A program made the position numbers and the translations under genes. The notes beneath the pieces were generated by a model. That model was given only the letters and a program-made list of their open reading frames with translations. It made no database searches and was not told the origin of the DNA. From a virus, in the IMG/VR virus record IMGVR_UViG_3300010354_018862, positions 1 through 35,521 of that record: DNA of 35,521 nucleotides; one strand, given 5' to 3'. Of this stretch, positions 1-8,933 are shown piece by piece. How positions within the stretch are numbered: position 1 is the first letter of the stretch; each line of letters begins with the position of its first letter.

Positions 1-385
1 CGCTGAGTCTAAACACTGTTTCTCTGGGACGACGAATTTCAATGTCGTCGTTGAAAAATGCCTTGAAGAAAAATTTAAAGCTGCGTTCGCTGCCCTTGGT
101 TTCATAGAAGTCACGAAAGTATTTGATCAGCAGCGCAGGATCGGCATAGTAGGTCTGCGGCAGATTGGGCAAATATGTAGCATAGAATTTTGTGGTTAGA
201 CTGCTGTTGGTGGTGTCGATGTCACGGTAGAGCTGCAGATCCTGCAGCACGGCCTGGGGGTTACCACCAGTGTCTAGCCACTCAAAATACTTGCTAAGGA
301 AAACAACAAACAGCGGATAATACTCCTGAACATAGTCAGGGATCTGTTTGTCTAACAGCAGACCTAGTTTGTTGTTGGTTGTCAT
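1..385 (-). CDS. T4-like baseplate/structural protein, N-terminal part (cut by window edge)
   Basis: The gene starts at ATG 385-383, overlapping the stop of gp6 in an ATGA arrangement, and runs off the left end, so only about 128 residues are visible. The N-terminus contains IPDYVQEYYPLFVVFLSKYF, then a segment on a short repeat of Tyr/Leu-rich helices (LYRDID, FYATYLPNLP, YFRDFYETKGSERSFKFFF). This type of N-terminus follows gp6 in marine T4-like phages, where the product is a large virion or baseplate wedge protein (gp7 position). The translational coupling to gp6 supports a baseplate role. The exact identity cannot be decided without the rest of the gene. Confidence 0.75.
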   Translation of the reverse strand, partial: MTTNNKLGLLLDKQIPDYVQEYYPLFVVFLSKYFEWLDTGGNPQAVLQDLQLYRDIDTTNSSLTTKFYATYLPNLPQTYYADPALLIKYFRDFYETKGSERSFKFFFKAFFNDDIEIRRPRETVFRLS

Positions 386-2229
386 GTGCGCAGAGTCTTG
401 GCACCAATGGTTATACCATTGACTTGATTAGAAACAACATCGGCTATGGTGTCATCCTGGGTCAGTATTTCGTTGTAGCCAGGAACTATGTCCTGCGAAT
501 TATCCTGGATTTCAGCTCGTATTCTGATGTCGGAGGCTATGCCTATGTAGCCAGTTACTGGCAGGGCAATAATGCTCATTTCGCCCGTGGCATAGTTTAT
601 GGATCCTATGTTGCCAATTATGGTTTCGCCACTGATGGCATCCACGGCACGCAGAGTTCCTGTGCCGTTTTCGTCGGGAGGCATGGTGTCAGGAAAATCT
701 CGCAGCGTCAGTGTATGAACTTCGGCATTGTTGGGGTCAACCCAGACCCAGAAGTTGCTGCGCATTTCACCAGGGTGTATTTTGGCTGGCCAGTACAATT
801 TACCACTGAATTCTCGACCTGCGGCTATGCTCAGACGTTTCTGCAGAGTGGTAATTAAATTTACACTAACTATGGCATCGTCGATGTCCATGAGCTGCTC
901 ACTGAGCTGGCTAGAATAAAAAGCCGCATTGAACTGCTGTAGATTGGTTTCAAAGAACTGATTCAACAGGGTGTTCATCTGTGTAGTCAGTGCAGCCGCA
1001 GACTTGTTGGTGCGGGCTGGATCATAGGTAGCTACAATGTAGGGGCTGACATAGGTATAGACTGGATCAATGAATTCGTGTGTGGTGGTTACCAACGCAC
1101 GAGGTTTCAGAACATTGTTGATGATGTGGTCTTTGTCCACATCGGTCAACACATAACCTGTGCGGGGTTTGATGCTGATAAACACTGTGCCGTATTTTGG
1201 TGGTATGCTGTTCTCACCTCCCCAGATGTTGACACTCTGTGCACTGGGCAATTCAGCACTGATCAACGCAGCATAATCCGTGGCAGTAACGGCACGACCC
1301 TGCGTGGTATAACGACGTATACTGTTGAATCTAATGCTGTCAACATCTTCGGCTGCGGCGCCGCCCTGGGGTTTGCTGAGTGTAGTAGCACTGCGGTTTT
1401 GTTCGGTTTCTCCGGCTATGCTGTTGAAACTCCAGATTGGCGTTATGTTATTGCTGATGTTGCCAGCAACTCCATCGCTGACCAGATATTCTATGCTGAT
1501 GATATCACCGGCCTGCAGCGCGCGTCCCAGCACACCATCACCAAAGTTAATCTGATATTGTCCACTGGTGTTCTCTTCCAGATAATATACCAGGCTGGTG
1601 CTATTGACCTCGGTAATGTCGTTCATCAGTGTATAGGTGTTGACTGTGCCATCGCTGTTGTGAGTAACCTGCACACGCAGAGTCAGTGTGTCAACGTTTT
1701 GATTGGGAATGACATACTTAGTGGCGGCTGAGGCACCGGCCTGTACAGTATAAAAGAAATCTAGTTTTCGTCCCTGAAATAGTTCGACTTCCTCAAAGGT
1801 ATAAACACCAGCAACGGGCGTGGTAGTATAGGCGTTGCGATTGTAGAACTCAGAGGCCTGTCCGTCGATGTTGGTGCTGAACAGAGTAAATGGATCAAGG
1901 TTGACAAATATGGGATTGCCTGGAACATTCTGCAAAACAATGCGTATTTTGGCTCGAGCACTGCGAGTGCTGCGCGGAGTATAACGCAGATGCTTGGCCA
2001 GGCTGGCCACACTGCTGCGTTTGATGGCACTGTCCAGAAACATTTCATTGCTGACCATGTTGGCCAGCACGGCATTGTAGTGGGTATTGTAGGCCAGCAG
2101 GTCCATGAGCACACTGAGGTTGCTGCCTTCAAAATCATAGTCAGTAAAGGCAGTCTGCGATCTTAGATATTCACGCAGGTTGTCTTTGATTTCGTCGAAG
2201 TCTAATTCGGTTACGCGTATGTTGGCCAT
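382..2229 (-). CDS. 6: Baseplate wedge subunit gp6-like
   Basis: This 615-residue protein matches the T4 gp6 type, with the N-terminal signature LLAYNTHYNAVLANMVSNEM (about residues 45-64) and a following LDSAIKRSSVASLAKHL stretch. In T4, gp6 dimers form the inner ring of the baseplate wedge and control the dome-to-star switch. The central part resembles the baseplate J-like fold (IEYLVSDGVAGN, then RRYTTQGRAVTATDY). The ATG overlaps the last base of the gp25 stop (TAATG), and the stop overlaps the next gene, so the wedge genes form one translationally coupled unit. The length is close to T4 gp6 (about 660). Confidence 0.93.
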   Translation of the reverse strand: MANIRVTELDFDEIKDNLREYLRSQTAFTDYDFEGSNLSVLMDLLAYNTHYNAVLANMVSNEMFLDSAIKRSSVASLAKHLRYTPRSTRSARAKIRIVLQNVPGNPIFVNLDPFTLFSTNIDGQASEFYNRNAYTTTPVAGVYTFEEVELFQGRKLDFFYTVQAGASAATKYVIPNQNVDTLTLRVQVTHNSDGTVNTYTLMNDITEVNSTSLVYYLEENTSGQYQINFGDGVLGRALQAGDIISIEYLVSDGVAGNISNNITPIWSFNSIAGETEQNRSATTLSKPQGGAAAEDVDSIRFNSIRRYTTQGRAVTATDYAALISAELPSAQSVNIWGGENSIPPKYGTVFISIKPRTGYVLTDVDKDHIINNVLKPRALVTTTHEFIDPVYTYVSPYIVATYDPARTNKSAAALTTQMNTLLNQFFETNLQQFNAAFYSSQLSEQLMDIDDAIVSVNLITTLQKRLSIAAGREFSGKLYWPAKIHPGEMRSNFWVWVDPNNAEVHTLTLRDFPDTMPPDENGTGTLRAVDAISGETIIGNIGSINYATGEMSIIALPVTGYIGIASDIRIRAEIQDNSQDIVPGYNEILTQDDTIADVVSNQVNGITIGAKTLRT

Positions 2230-2618
2230 TATCGTACTCGGGTAAATTGGGTGGTGAATTCCGACACCTGATCTGTGTTGCGGATCTTGTACACTACATT
2301 GATGGTTAGATCATTGGCATCGGTGCCACGCACACTGACTTCCAGTAAATCTACTCTGGGCTCAAATTTCTGTATCACATCTCGTATGGTGCGTTCAGCC
2401 ACCAACAGTGTCAGTGGATCGGCATTTTCAAACAACATGCTGTGGATCTGACATCCTAGCTCGGGAGCAAAGGGCCGTTCATAATGACGTGTATGTATGA
2501 GATTGCGCAGTGCACCCTTGATGGCTGCGTCGTCAATGCGTCGAGCCACATCGCGGGTACGGGGGTTAAGCGCAAACCCTGCGTCTAGATCAGAAAAGGT
2601 AATAGATGCTCGTGACAT
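2229..2618 (-). CDS. 25: Baseplate wedge subunit gp25-like (lysozyme-like fold)
   Basis: The product is 129 residues, the usual size for gp25. It carries the family pattern FSDLDAGFALNP at the N-terminus, then AAIKGALRNLIHT and ERPFAPELGC with SMLFENADPLT. gp25 is the most conserved sheath-initiator component of contractile systems (T4 gp25, TssE in type VI secretion) and links the wedge to the sheath. It lies between gp6 and the PAAR gene. The box GATAAATA ends exactly 5 nt before the ATG and no good ribosome binding site is seen, an arrangement shared with two other genes in this window. Confidence 0.95.
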   Translation of the reverse strand: MSRASITFSDLDAGFALNPRTRDVARRIDDAAIKGALRNLIHTRHYERPFAPELGCQIHSMLFENADPLTLLVAERTIRDVIQKFEPRVDLLEVSVRGTDANDLTINVVYKIRNTDQVSEFTTQFTRVR

Positions 2619-2623
2619 ATCGT

Positions 2624-2631
2624 TATTTATC
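2624..2631 (-). promoter_or_regulatory. Late-promoter-like box before gp25
   Basis: GATAAATA on the minus strand, one base off the T4 late consensus TATAAATA, is followed by 5 nt (ACGAT) and the gp25 ATG. It overlaps the stop codon of the PAAR gene. If it is a late promoter, transcription would start at or near the ATG and give a nearly leaderless gp25-gp6 message. It could instead be an A-rich translation start region. Confidence 0.45.
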
Positions 2632-2917
2632 CACCAATGAACACGTTGCTGCTGCCCATGGCTATGACACTACCACAGCCCACGCTGTCGCCGATGCGCG
2701 CTGCGGGCAGACCGTTGATGAACACTGAACTGCTGCCACCGCTGACCACGCCAGGATGACATCCTTTTTTCGGACAGCAATGAAGATTCCAACCGTCGCC
2801 AGCACGATGCGCCGGTCGACCGTTGATGAATACGTTGGGGCTGGCACTGGTGCCCGAGCGCGGCGGAAAACATCCATGTCCGCTGCAAATATCTCCGAGT
2901 CTGGCTGCTGCTGCCAT
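2627..2917 (-). CDS. PAAR-motif tail spike tip protein (gp5.4-like)
   Basis: The 96-residue product is a PAAR-type protein. It starts with AARLGDICSGHGCFPPR, repeats VFINGRPAHRAGD and VFINGLPAARIGD, and ends SSNVFIGG. PAAR proteins cap the beta-helical spike of contractile tails and form the membrane-piercing tip, often with metal bound by Cys and His. Here Cys and His residues are conspicuous (CSGHGC, HCCPKKGC). A strong AAGGAG lies 7 nt before the ATG. The gene lies two genes downstream of the beta-helix spike protein, which fits its role as that spike's tip. Confidence 0.92.
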   Translation of the reverse strand: MAAAARLGDICSGHGCFPPRSGTSASPNVFINGRPAHRAGDGWNLHCCPKKGCHPGVVSGGSSSVFINGLPAARIGDSVGCGSVIAMGSSNVFIGG

Positions 2918-2927
2918 GATGTTCTCC

Positions 2928-3974
2928 TTAGAATTTCGGCAGGGTTATGCGAGCCGAGCTGCGATAACCCTTGATGCTGCCCAGCAAACTGCTGGTGGTG
3001 TTGATGGTACCAGTGCTGGTGCATTCGTAGACCAGGCTGGTGGCGGTGGGTATTTCAATGACATTGAAGGTTCCCTGCGCCAGGGCATGATTGGTGGCTG
3101 TGCTGGTTATGGCTACCTGTACCTGATTCCCAACAAAGAGAAGATGTTCCTGTCCTGTGTTTACTGTGATCAGTGCTCCACTGCCAGGAGTACTGCGATT
3201 AGTTACCGTAAACACTGGATTGCTGAGCTGTACTTCGTCGCCGCCCTGATTGTATTTGGTAACGCCCAGCCCCTCTTCCTTGCCCTCGTAGACGAACTCG
3301 CGTATTTCCTTGAGGAATTTGCTCCAATCGTTGCGCACAGTCTGGCTAATTCCCGTAAAAGTCAGACTGGTATTCTGTGCACCGCCGGTAAGTGTGAGTC
3401 GTATAGTCCAGGTAATGCTGGTGCTGACAGTACGATCCGGTGTAAATTTAAACCCAGCATAGTAACCCGCGGGCAATTTTTCACGTATCTCGGCTCGGCT
3501 TTTTCCTATGGTGATGAATTTGCGATCCACCTCATAGAAGTTACGAAATTCATCCTGAGGATCATCGCTGTTGTATTGTCTGGTAAAGTCAAATTCAGCG
3601 TTGCGTGCATGCCATTGATTGCGCTGAAACACGCCTTGATGCTGACCGGCTAGCGTCAAAGTGGCCGGCCCGACAGTGGTATTGCCTGTGACCCAGATAA
3701 CAGCACTGCTGGTAGGTGTACCGCCAGCAAAGGTAGTGTCCAAATAACTAACCTTGAAAGACACCACGTTGACGCGTGCATTGACATCTTCCAGAGTTCC
3801 TGTAACAGGAACGGTGCGTTTTATTCCCACAGTATAGTTAAAATCGGTAAAATGATATTCAGTCTCCAAATCGTCGGGATTCAGAGCGTTGAATATAAAA
3901 TTCAACCCATTGCCATCCCCAGCTGGAAAATCCAGCTGATAGGTGGTGGCACCTACGGTCACACTATTGGCCAT
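2928..3974 (-). CDS. Structural protein of unknown function between spike and PAAR genes
   Basis: I do not recognise this 348-residue protein. It is rich in Thr, Val and Ser with alternating beta-type patterns and has a central part of mixed helix and charge (about residues 125-165, with FRNFYEVDRKFITIGKSRAEI). Two C-terminal stretches (residues 255-345) look like small beta-sandwich units. The ATG overlaps the stop of the spike gene (TAATG), and the PAAR gene follows after 10 nt, so it is co-translated with spike components. A baseplate or spike-associated virion protein is likely. No catalytic motif is visible. Confidence 0.7.
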   Translation of the reverse strand: MANSVTVGATTYQLDFPAGDGNGLNFIFNALNPDDLETEYHFTDFNYTVGIKRTVPVTGTLEDVNARVNVVSFKVSYLDTTFAGGTPTSSAVIWVTGNTTVGPATLTLAGQHQGVFQRNQWHARNAEFDFTRQYNSDDPQDEFRNFYEVDRKFITIGKSRAEIREKLPAGYYAGFKFTPDRTVSTSITWTIRLTLTGGAQNTSLTFTGISQTVRNDWSKFLKEIREFVYEGKEEGLGVTKYNQGGDEVQLSNPVFTVTNRSTPGSGALITVNTGQEHLLFVGNQVQVAITSTATNHALAQGTFNVIEIPTATSLVYECTSTGTINTTSSLLGSIKGYRSSARITLPKF

Positions 3975-6106
3975 TATTCACCGCTGAGGTCTACCAGACC
4001 ATCCATGGCCTTGACATTGTTCATGTTGGTCATGATCTTGTCGGGCGCAGTTATGGCACGATTACCATCCTGATTGTAGCTGACATAGATCCAGGGCTCA
4101 CCGTCGCCCGTGGTTTTGTAGTTCAATATCAGCTGGTCATAGGGTACGTTGGTTTTAATCCAACTGGCTATGTTGTAGTATTGATTCTTTCTGGTGCCAG
4201 GAAAGACCAGTCTGGCACCGCGTCCACGAGTGCAGCAATTGTCGGCTGAATTGCTGGTCTGGAACCCGCTGAGTATTTCAACATTGCTGTATTGAGCGCG
4301 TATAGGATCCAGCACATTGACAGCCAGCGCCTTGAGATTATGAGCAATCTGATTTTCAGTCATGCCATTCTGTGCTGTCAGTGTGTCCTGCAGAGCGGGT
4401 TCGCTGACACGACTGGTTACATCACCCAGTGTGTAGTACTGGCTTAGTCGCAGCGTCTCGGGGAAATCGGTATAGTTGGCAAACTCGTTGACCACAGGAC
4501 GCCCAGCAATGTTGGCCGTGCTGGGAGCGAAGTCATAGCGTACTCCAGTGTTGGTAGTGCCGCGCAGCAGATTGGTTACTATGCCTAGCCCACCCAGTTT
4601 GGTGCCCAGCTGACTGACCTGACGGCCCAGACTGGTGACATCCAGAGCTTTGTTGCCCAGTGCATTGTTTACGGCTGGCGGTAATTTCAGACTACTTAGT
4701 ATGCTGCCACTGGCATTCTTGACCAGACCATTGCCCTGTGACAAACTAGCCTGGCTATACAGACCATTCTGCACAGCTATGTTGTTGAAATTGCTACCGC
4801 CGGTCAATGCACTGGGACTGTAGCTGGCTATGTTGGCTAGGTTCAGACTGGGCAGACTTAGATTCTTGAAGGTTGATCCCAGGCCAGTGTTTTGACTGCC
4901 CAGGCCAGTGCGTCCCAGTATGTTGTTTAGTCCCAGCTGATTGCCAACGTTGCTCAAATTGCTGACATTGGCCAGCTCTTTGACACCCACTAAACTGGTA
5001 AGTTTAGTAACATTGACGCCGGCATCGGCGCCCAGTTTGGTGAGATTGAATCCATCAAAGCTGTTGAGGTTAAGATTCTGCACACCGCCTATGGCAGAAA
5101 CATCGAGGTTGGCCGCTGTGGCCAACTTGCCCAGATCGGTGTTGTTCAATCCCACCAGTCCCTGTATGCTGCCCATGCTGATGGAGCTGGGATTGATCTG
5201 AGCCAGATCGCCCAGACTGCCAATTTTCAATCCCGTGGCTGCACCCAGTGCGCCCACATCAAAACCAGCCAGACTGTTCAGACTGCCTACATTGAGACTG
5301 CTGAGCTGACCCAGTGTGCTGAGATCCGCAACACCGGCCAGGTCTGCCAGTCCACTGAATCCAGTAAGTCCACCAACCGCAGGTCCCAGAGCACCAGACA
5401 ATGCTCCGCCACCCAGTGCGCCGGCTATGCCACCCAGAGCTCCTCCGCTGTTCAGCGATATGTTGCCGGCATCCAGGCTCATGGTGCCGGCGTTGAGTTT
5501 CATGCTGGCGCCAGCCTGAGCTGTCAGATTGGCACCCGCGGCCAGACTCAGGCTCTTGCCTGCCTTGATGCTGACATTCTGTTCGGCCTGCAGGCTAATG
5601 TTCTTGGCACTGGCATTGAGATCGCCCTTGACATTGACTGTGGCATCGCCACTGATCTGAACATTGACATCGTCTTTGATCACCACACGAGTGGCGCCGG
5701 CGATTTCAATGTCACAGGTGTCCTTGACCATGAGGTTATAAGCACCCTCGACCGTGACATTGCAGTTGCCCTTGATGTAGACATTGTTGTTGCGTACTAT
5801 GATTTCATAGTTGTCGCCCACAACCTTGCGGCGCATGGTGCCAGTCTTGTCAATCTCCATGTAGGTTCCCGCAACATGTGATACATGCAGGCGTTCACCG
5901 CCGGGTGTGTCATCGACCTCCATGACATGACCAGCTTCACTTTCTGTGACCTTGTTATAGGGATACTTGGCGTTGTAGGCTGGTTCGGGTTCTTTCCAGA
6001 CTGGTTTGCCATTGGCCACGGGTATGTCTTTTTCCAGGGTGGACCAGCGACGCTCTACCACCGTGCCTTTGAGTATGGTTTTTTCCAATGCTTTAAAATC
6101 GCTCAT
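3974..6106 (-). CDS. Central spike beta-helix protein with solenoid region and degenerate M15-like C-terminal domain
   Basis: This 710-residue protein corresponds to the C-terminal spike half of T4 gp5, encoded here as its own gene. Residues 70-220 are a beta-helix with short V-x-V-x-G repeats (for example NCNVTVEG, VNVQISGD, ATVNVKGD). Residues 225-400 are a Leu/Gly/Asn solenoid of irregular repeats such as LNVGSLNSLAGFDVGALG. Residues 548-678 resemble the peptidase M15A fold (LRLSQYYTLGDVTS, NLKALAVNVLDPIRAQYS, ILSGFQ, PWIYVSY), but the zinc-binding His and Asp positions are replaced. A GAGGA site lies just before the ATG. Upstream is gp5 and downstream is the PAAR tip, so this is probably the membrane-puncturing needle. 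Confidence 0.85.
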   Translation of the reverse strand: MSDFKALEKTILKGTVVERRWSTLEKDIPVANGKPVWKEPEPAYNAKYPYNKVTESEAGHVMEVDDTPGGERLHVSHVAGTYMEIDKTGTMRRKVVGDNYEIIVRNNNVYIKGNCNVTVEGAYNLMVKDTCDIEIAGATRVVIKDDVNVQISGDATVNVKGDLNASAKNISLQAEQNVSIKAGKSLSLAAGANLTAQAGASMKLNAGTMSLDAGNISLNSGGALGGIAGALGGGALSGALGPAVGGLTGFSGLADLAGVADLSTLGQLSSLNVGSLNSLAGFDVGALGAATGLKIGSLGDLAQINPSSISMGSIQGLVGLNNTDLGKLATAANLDVSAIGGVQNLNLNSFDGFNLTKLGADAGVNVTKLTSLVGVKELANVSNLSNVGNQLGLNNILGRTGLGSQNTGLGSTFKNLSLPSLNLANIASYSPSALTGGSNFNNIAVQNGLYSQASLSQGNGLVKNASGSILSSLKLPPAVNNALGNKALDVTSLGRQVSQLGTKLGGLGIVTNLLRGTTNTGVRYDFAPSTANIAGRPVVNEFANYTDFPETLRLSQYYTLGDVTSRVSEPALQDTLTAQNGMTENQIAHNLKALAVNVLDPIRAQYSNVEILSGFQTSNSADNCCTRGRGARLVFPGTRKNQYYNIASWIKTNVPYDQLILNYKTTGDGEPWIYVSYNQDGNRAITAPDKIMTNMNNVKAMDGLVDLSGE

Positions 6107-6117
6107 AATTTCCTCAG

Positions 6118-7548
6118 TTAAATTCCATTCTGTTTACGTGCCTGTTGTCCAACATTGCCCTGTGCCAATTTATTGGTGTCGGGGCTGCCCTGATAACCGC
6201 AATCTGGATAGGTACCACTGGGATCGGCAAACGGCGGAGGATTGCCAGCGCCCGGTGGGTTCAATGGACCCGCAGTATCTTTTTTCGTTTCTGGCGGTTT
6301 TTTGCTGGGGTCAGTCTTGGCTGGTTCGGATTTGACACCGTTGCTCTTGAGCAACTCGGCAATTTTGTCACCGCCTGGTGTGCCTGGAGTCCAGTTGGCA
6401 CTGTTTTCTCGAACTCTGGTTAAAATCTTTTCACCAATGGGGCCATCCTTGCTTTTCTTGTCTCGTATATCTATACCACCGCCAGCCACCACCGTGGTGG
6501 TCCAGACATCGGCTTCGTATTGATTCTTGGGTGGCAATGTGATGCCCTTGGCGGCCAGTGTTCTGCTGGCCGCACCCGGCGCCGAGCTCTTGGTAAAGAA
6601 CCAGGCTGTGCCATCGGCTGCGCCCTCGGGCTGATTCAACAGGTCAGGATTGGTGATTAAACGCTGATCGCCATACAGAGCCTGACTCATGTTGCGATAC
6701 TGGCCCTTGCCTGTGTGTTGAATAAAACCGCGCCCACGATAGTTCCAGCCATCGCCGGGCTGATCATGTTGAAATGACTTGCCTGTGGAGCCGCTCTTGT
6801 ATCCATAGATGTAGTCAAAAAAGGCGACGTTGTTGCGAGCCAGGTCTTCTAGCTCACCATCGCTGAACTGTTTAACCCGACTGCTGAACAGTTCGCGCAG
6901 TCTGGGTGCCTTGGTGCCGCCATAGCCAAATTCGCTCTGGCACTTGCCACCGCACTCCTTGATGATGTTGCCGGCTATGCCAGCCAGTATGAGCGGATCG
7001 CGTATGCCCTGCTTGATGCAGGCCTTGATCACCAAAATTATGTTGTCGTTGACTTTCTGATTCTTGGGCGGTGGAGCGGCTTTGACTTCGCCAGCCTGTA
7101 CTGGATTGCCTTTGCCGTCCAGCACAGGATTGCCCTTGCCATCGGTCAATACGCCTGGACCAGTACCACCTTCGATGCCGCATTTACTAAATGTTCCTTC
7201 AGTGGGAGCAATGCCCGACGCCTCTTCACTGTCGCCGGGTTTGCCAGCTATGGTGCCAAAAATCATGGGCTGCTGACATTCTTTGCCATCCATGAAGAAT
7301 CCCACTACCCAGGTGCCAGGCACTGGTCCCAGCGGAGCACTGCCTACACCGCTGGTGGCTGCGCTGGTTATGGGTTGTATGGGTATAGCCCAGGGTAGCT
7401 TCTTGGTAGGCAACAAAGCTTTGTTGTCAATGTGGTATCCAATGATGCGTGCGCGAACACGTCCCAGTTTTTCTGGGTCTTCGCGGTCTTCCACCACACC
7501 AATCCACCAGTAGAAGCCATCGGCAGCATAGTAATTTGCATATTTCAT
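6118..7548 (-). CDS. 5: Baseplate hub gp5-like: OB-fold plus GH19-type lysozyme domain
   Basis: The first 110 residues match the gp5/VgrG OB-fold (FYWWIGVVEDREDPEKLGRV, then WVVGFFMDGKECQQPMIFG). A linker leads to a hydrolase domain at about residues 165-370 with GDGWNYRGRGFIQHTGKGQY, the hallmark of GH19 chitinase-like phage lysozymes, and a plausible acid region at NIIKECGGKC. The C-terminus is a Pro/Lys-rich tail. T4 gp5 carries a GH24 lysozyme and a beta-helix in one chain. Here the enzyme family differs and the beta-helix is in the next gene. The gene overlaps the gp27-like stop by ATGA. The role is local digestion of peptidoglycan during DNA entry. Confidence 0.9.
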   Translation of the reverse strand: MKYANYYAADGFYWWIGVVEDREDPEKLGRVRARIIGYHIDNKALLPTKKLPWAIPIQPITSAATSGVGSAPLGPVPGTWVVGFFMDGKECQQPMIFGTIAGKPGDSEEASGIAPTEGTFSKCGIEGGTGPGVLTDGKGNPVLDGKGNPVQAGEVKAAPPPKNQKVNDNIILVIKACIKQGIRDPLILAGIAGNIIKECGGKCQSEFGYGGTKAPRLRELFSSRVKQFSDGELEDLARNNVAFFDYIYGYKSGSTGKSFQHDQPGDGWNYRGRGFIQHTGKGQYRNMSQALYGDQRLITNPDLLNQPEGAADGTAWFFTKSSAPGAASRTLAAKGITLPPKNQYEADVWTTTVVAGGGIDIRDKKSKDGPIGEKILTRVRENSANWTPGTPGGDKIAELLKSNGVKSEPAKTDPSKKPPETKKDTAGPLNPPGAGNPPPFADPSGTYPDCGYQGSPDTNKLAQGNVGQQARKQNGI

Positions 7549-8933
7549 ATCTTGCCCTTGCGATAACTGTCCTTGACTGCCTCCATGATCATCATGTGCT
7601 TCTGCAGGGTAACCTTGTGTCGTATAGCAGTTATGAGGTAGTATCCTGAATAATAGGCATCCTCAAACTCACCGGCTTTGTCGGTCTGATCTCTGGGGCT
7701 GCTGTCAGGGTAGCTGAAATAAATGATGTTGCCTACTTCATTGTCGGTGCGTCCTGGCACGGTCAAAACAATCTTGAAGTTGCTAAGCTCCTGCACCACA
7801 CTTACGCGACGCGGCATTACCTCTTCGATGCCGTAGTGCGGCAATGTCGCTGAATCCGTTTCGCCGGCAGCTTCCACCAGCATTTTTTTGTGCTGTGGAT
7901 AGATCTGTAGATATTGACCTGTCAGCGTATCGGGTCTGAAAGGAGCCACGTCAGTCAACCCACCTATGTTTTCCAGGTGTACATAGTCATTGTAACGATC
8001 GATGTGAGTATAGTTGAATATTTTAAATTCCTTTTCCAGCAGATCCATGGTCATGACACGATTGGCAAAATAACCGTTCTGCATGTTTTTCAAATAATTG
8101 AAACTTTCTACCACTTCAAAATCTTCAACCTTTTTAAATTCCTGATCGATGTCTTTGCTGTAGGGAACCTCTACTGAAGATCCTTCGACCTGTGCACCCG
8201 AACTGCGACTACCTGATAGGTTGTTGGCCATGTAGATATAATCACAGAATATGCCGCCGGATTTTATGGTGTTGTCAATCAGCGCTTCGATGTTGGCAAA
8301 ATACCAGGCTTTGTTGCTTTCCCAGAATAAAAAGCTGGGCGATTTTCGTCCCAGTGCCACGGCCTTGCTGGCCACAAACTGCATGCAGTGTACCGCACTC
8401 CACCCTGGGCTAATAAACGACAATTTACTGGCCGCAGCACCTATCTGGATGAGCCGAGTAGGAGCACTACCTTCGCCCAGACGGGGTGTAGCCAGGTATT
8501 GGTTATAGATGTTGTCGGCAATGCCGCCCGCGGGTTGATCCTGACCACCAAAGGCTCCCCATACTGGCTGCGACAGGTCCAGAAAAATTTCAGTGCTGAT
8601 AAAATGCACAATGTAGCTCTGTTTGTTGGTATCACTGAGCATGCGTTTGTCACTGATTTTGTAGACCTTGAACTGTTTGTGTATGCTGGACTTGAGGCTG
8701 GGTGTGGTGAATTTTATGCGTATATACTCTTCGCCGACTATGGGAAGTTTGGCGGCCAGGTTACCAGCATCGATCATTAGCACATTGCCATACATGCCGG
8801 GTCTAAACATGTCTTCATAGACATTGAGTTCGCCAATGTACTGACGAACATCTACTTCACGGCCTTCTGGTGTAATGATTAAACATTCTTCTATGTTTAC
8901 ATCACCAGCGGTCTGTACTCCCTGATTATCCAA
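7545..8933 (-). CDS. 27: Baseplate hub protein gp27-like
   Basis: This 462-residue protein contains VRQYIGELNVYEDMFRPGMY near the N-terminus, followed by beta-rich tube-like segments (YIRIKFTTPS, FKVYKISDKR) and YIVHFISTEIFLDLSQPVW. This is typical of the hub proteins called gp27 in T4-like phages, which form the trimeric torus that holds gp5. It lies between gp5 and gp53 and overlaps gp53 by 8 nt. It is longer than T4 gp27 (about 390). Identity rests on pattern and position. Confidence 0.82.
   Translation of the reverse strand: MDNQGVQTAGDVNIEECLIITPEGREVDVRQYIGELNVYEDMFRPGMYGNVLMIDAGNLAAKLPIVGEEYIRIKFTTPSLKSSIHKQFKVYKISDKRMLSDTNKQSYIVHFISTEIFLDLSQPVWGAFGGQDQPAGGIADNIYNQYLATPRLGEGSAPTRLIQIGAAASKLSFISPGWSAVHCMQFVASKAVALGRKSPSFLFWESNKAWYFANIEALIDNTIKSGGIFCDYIYMANNLSGSRSSGAQVEGSSVEVPYSKDIDQEFKKVEDFEVVESFNYLKNMQNGYFANRVMTMDLLEKEFKIFNYTHIDRYNDYVHLENIGGLTDVAPFRPDTLTGQYLQIYPQHKKMLVEAAGETDSATLPHYGIEEVMPRRVSVVQELSNFKIVLTVPGRTDNEVGNIIYFSYPDSSPRDQTDKAGEFEDAYYSGYYLITAIRHKVTLQKHMMIMEAVKDSYRKGKI

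Noticed and set aside
1078-1731. Long plus-strand open frame opposite gp6
   Set aside because: It lies wholly inside a recognised gp6 gene on the other strand and its translation has no family pattern; it is a shadow frame.
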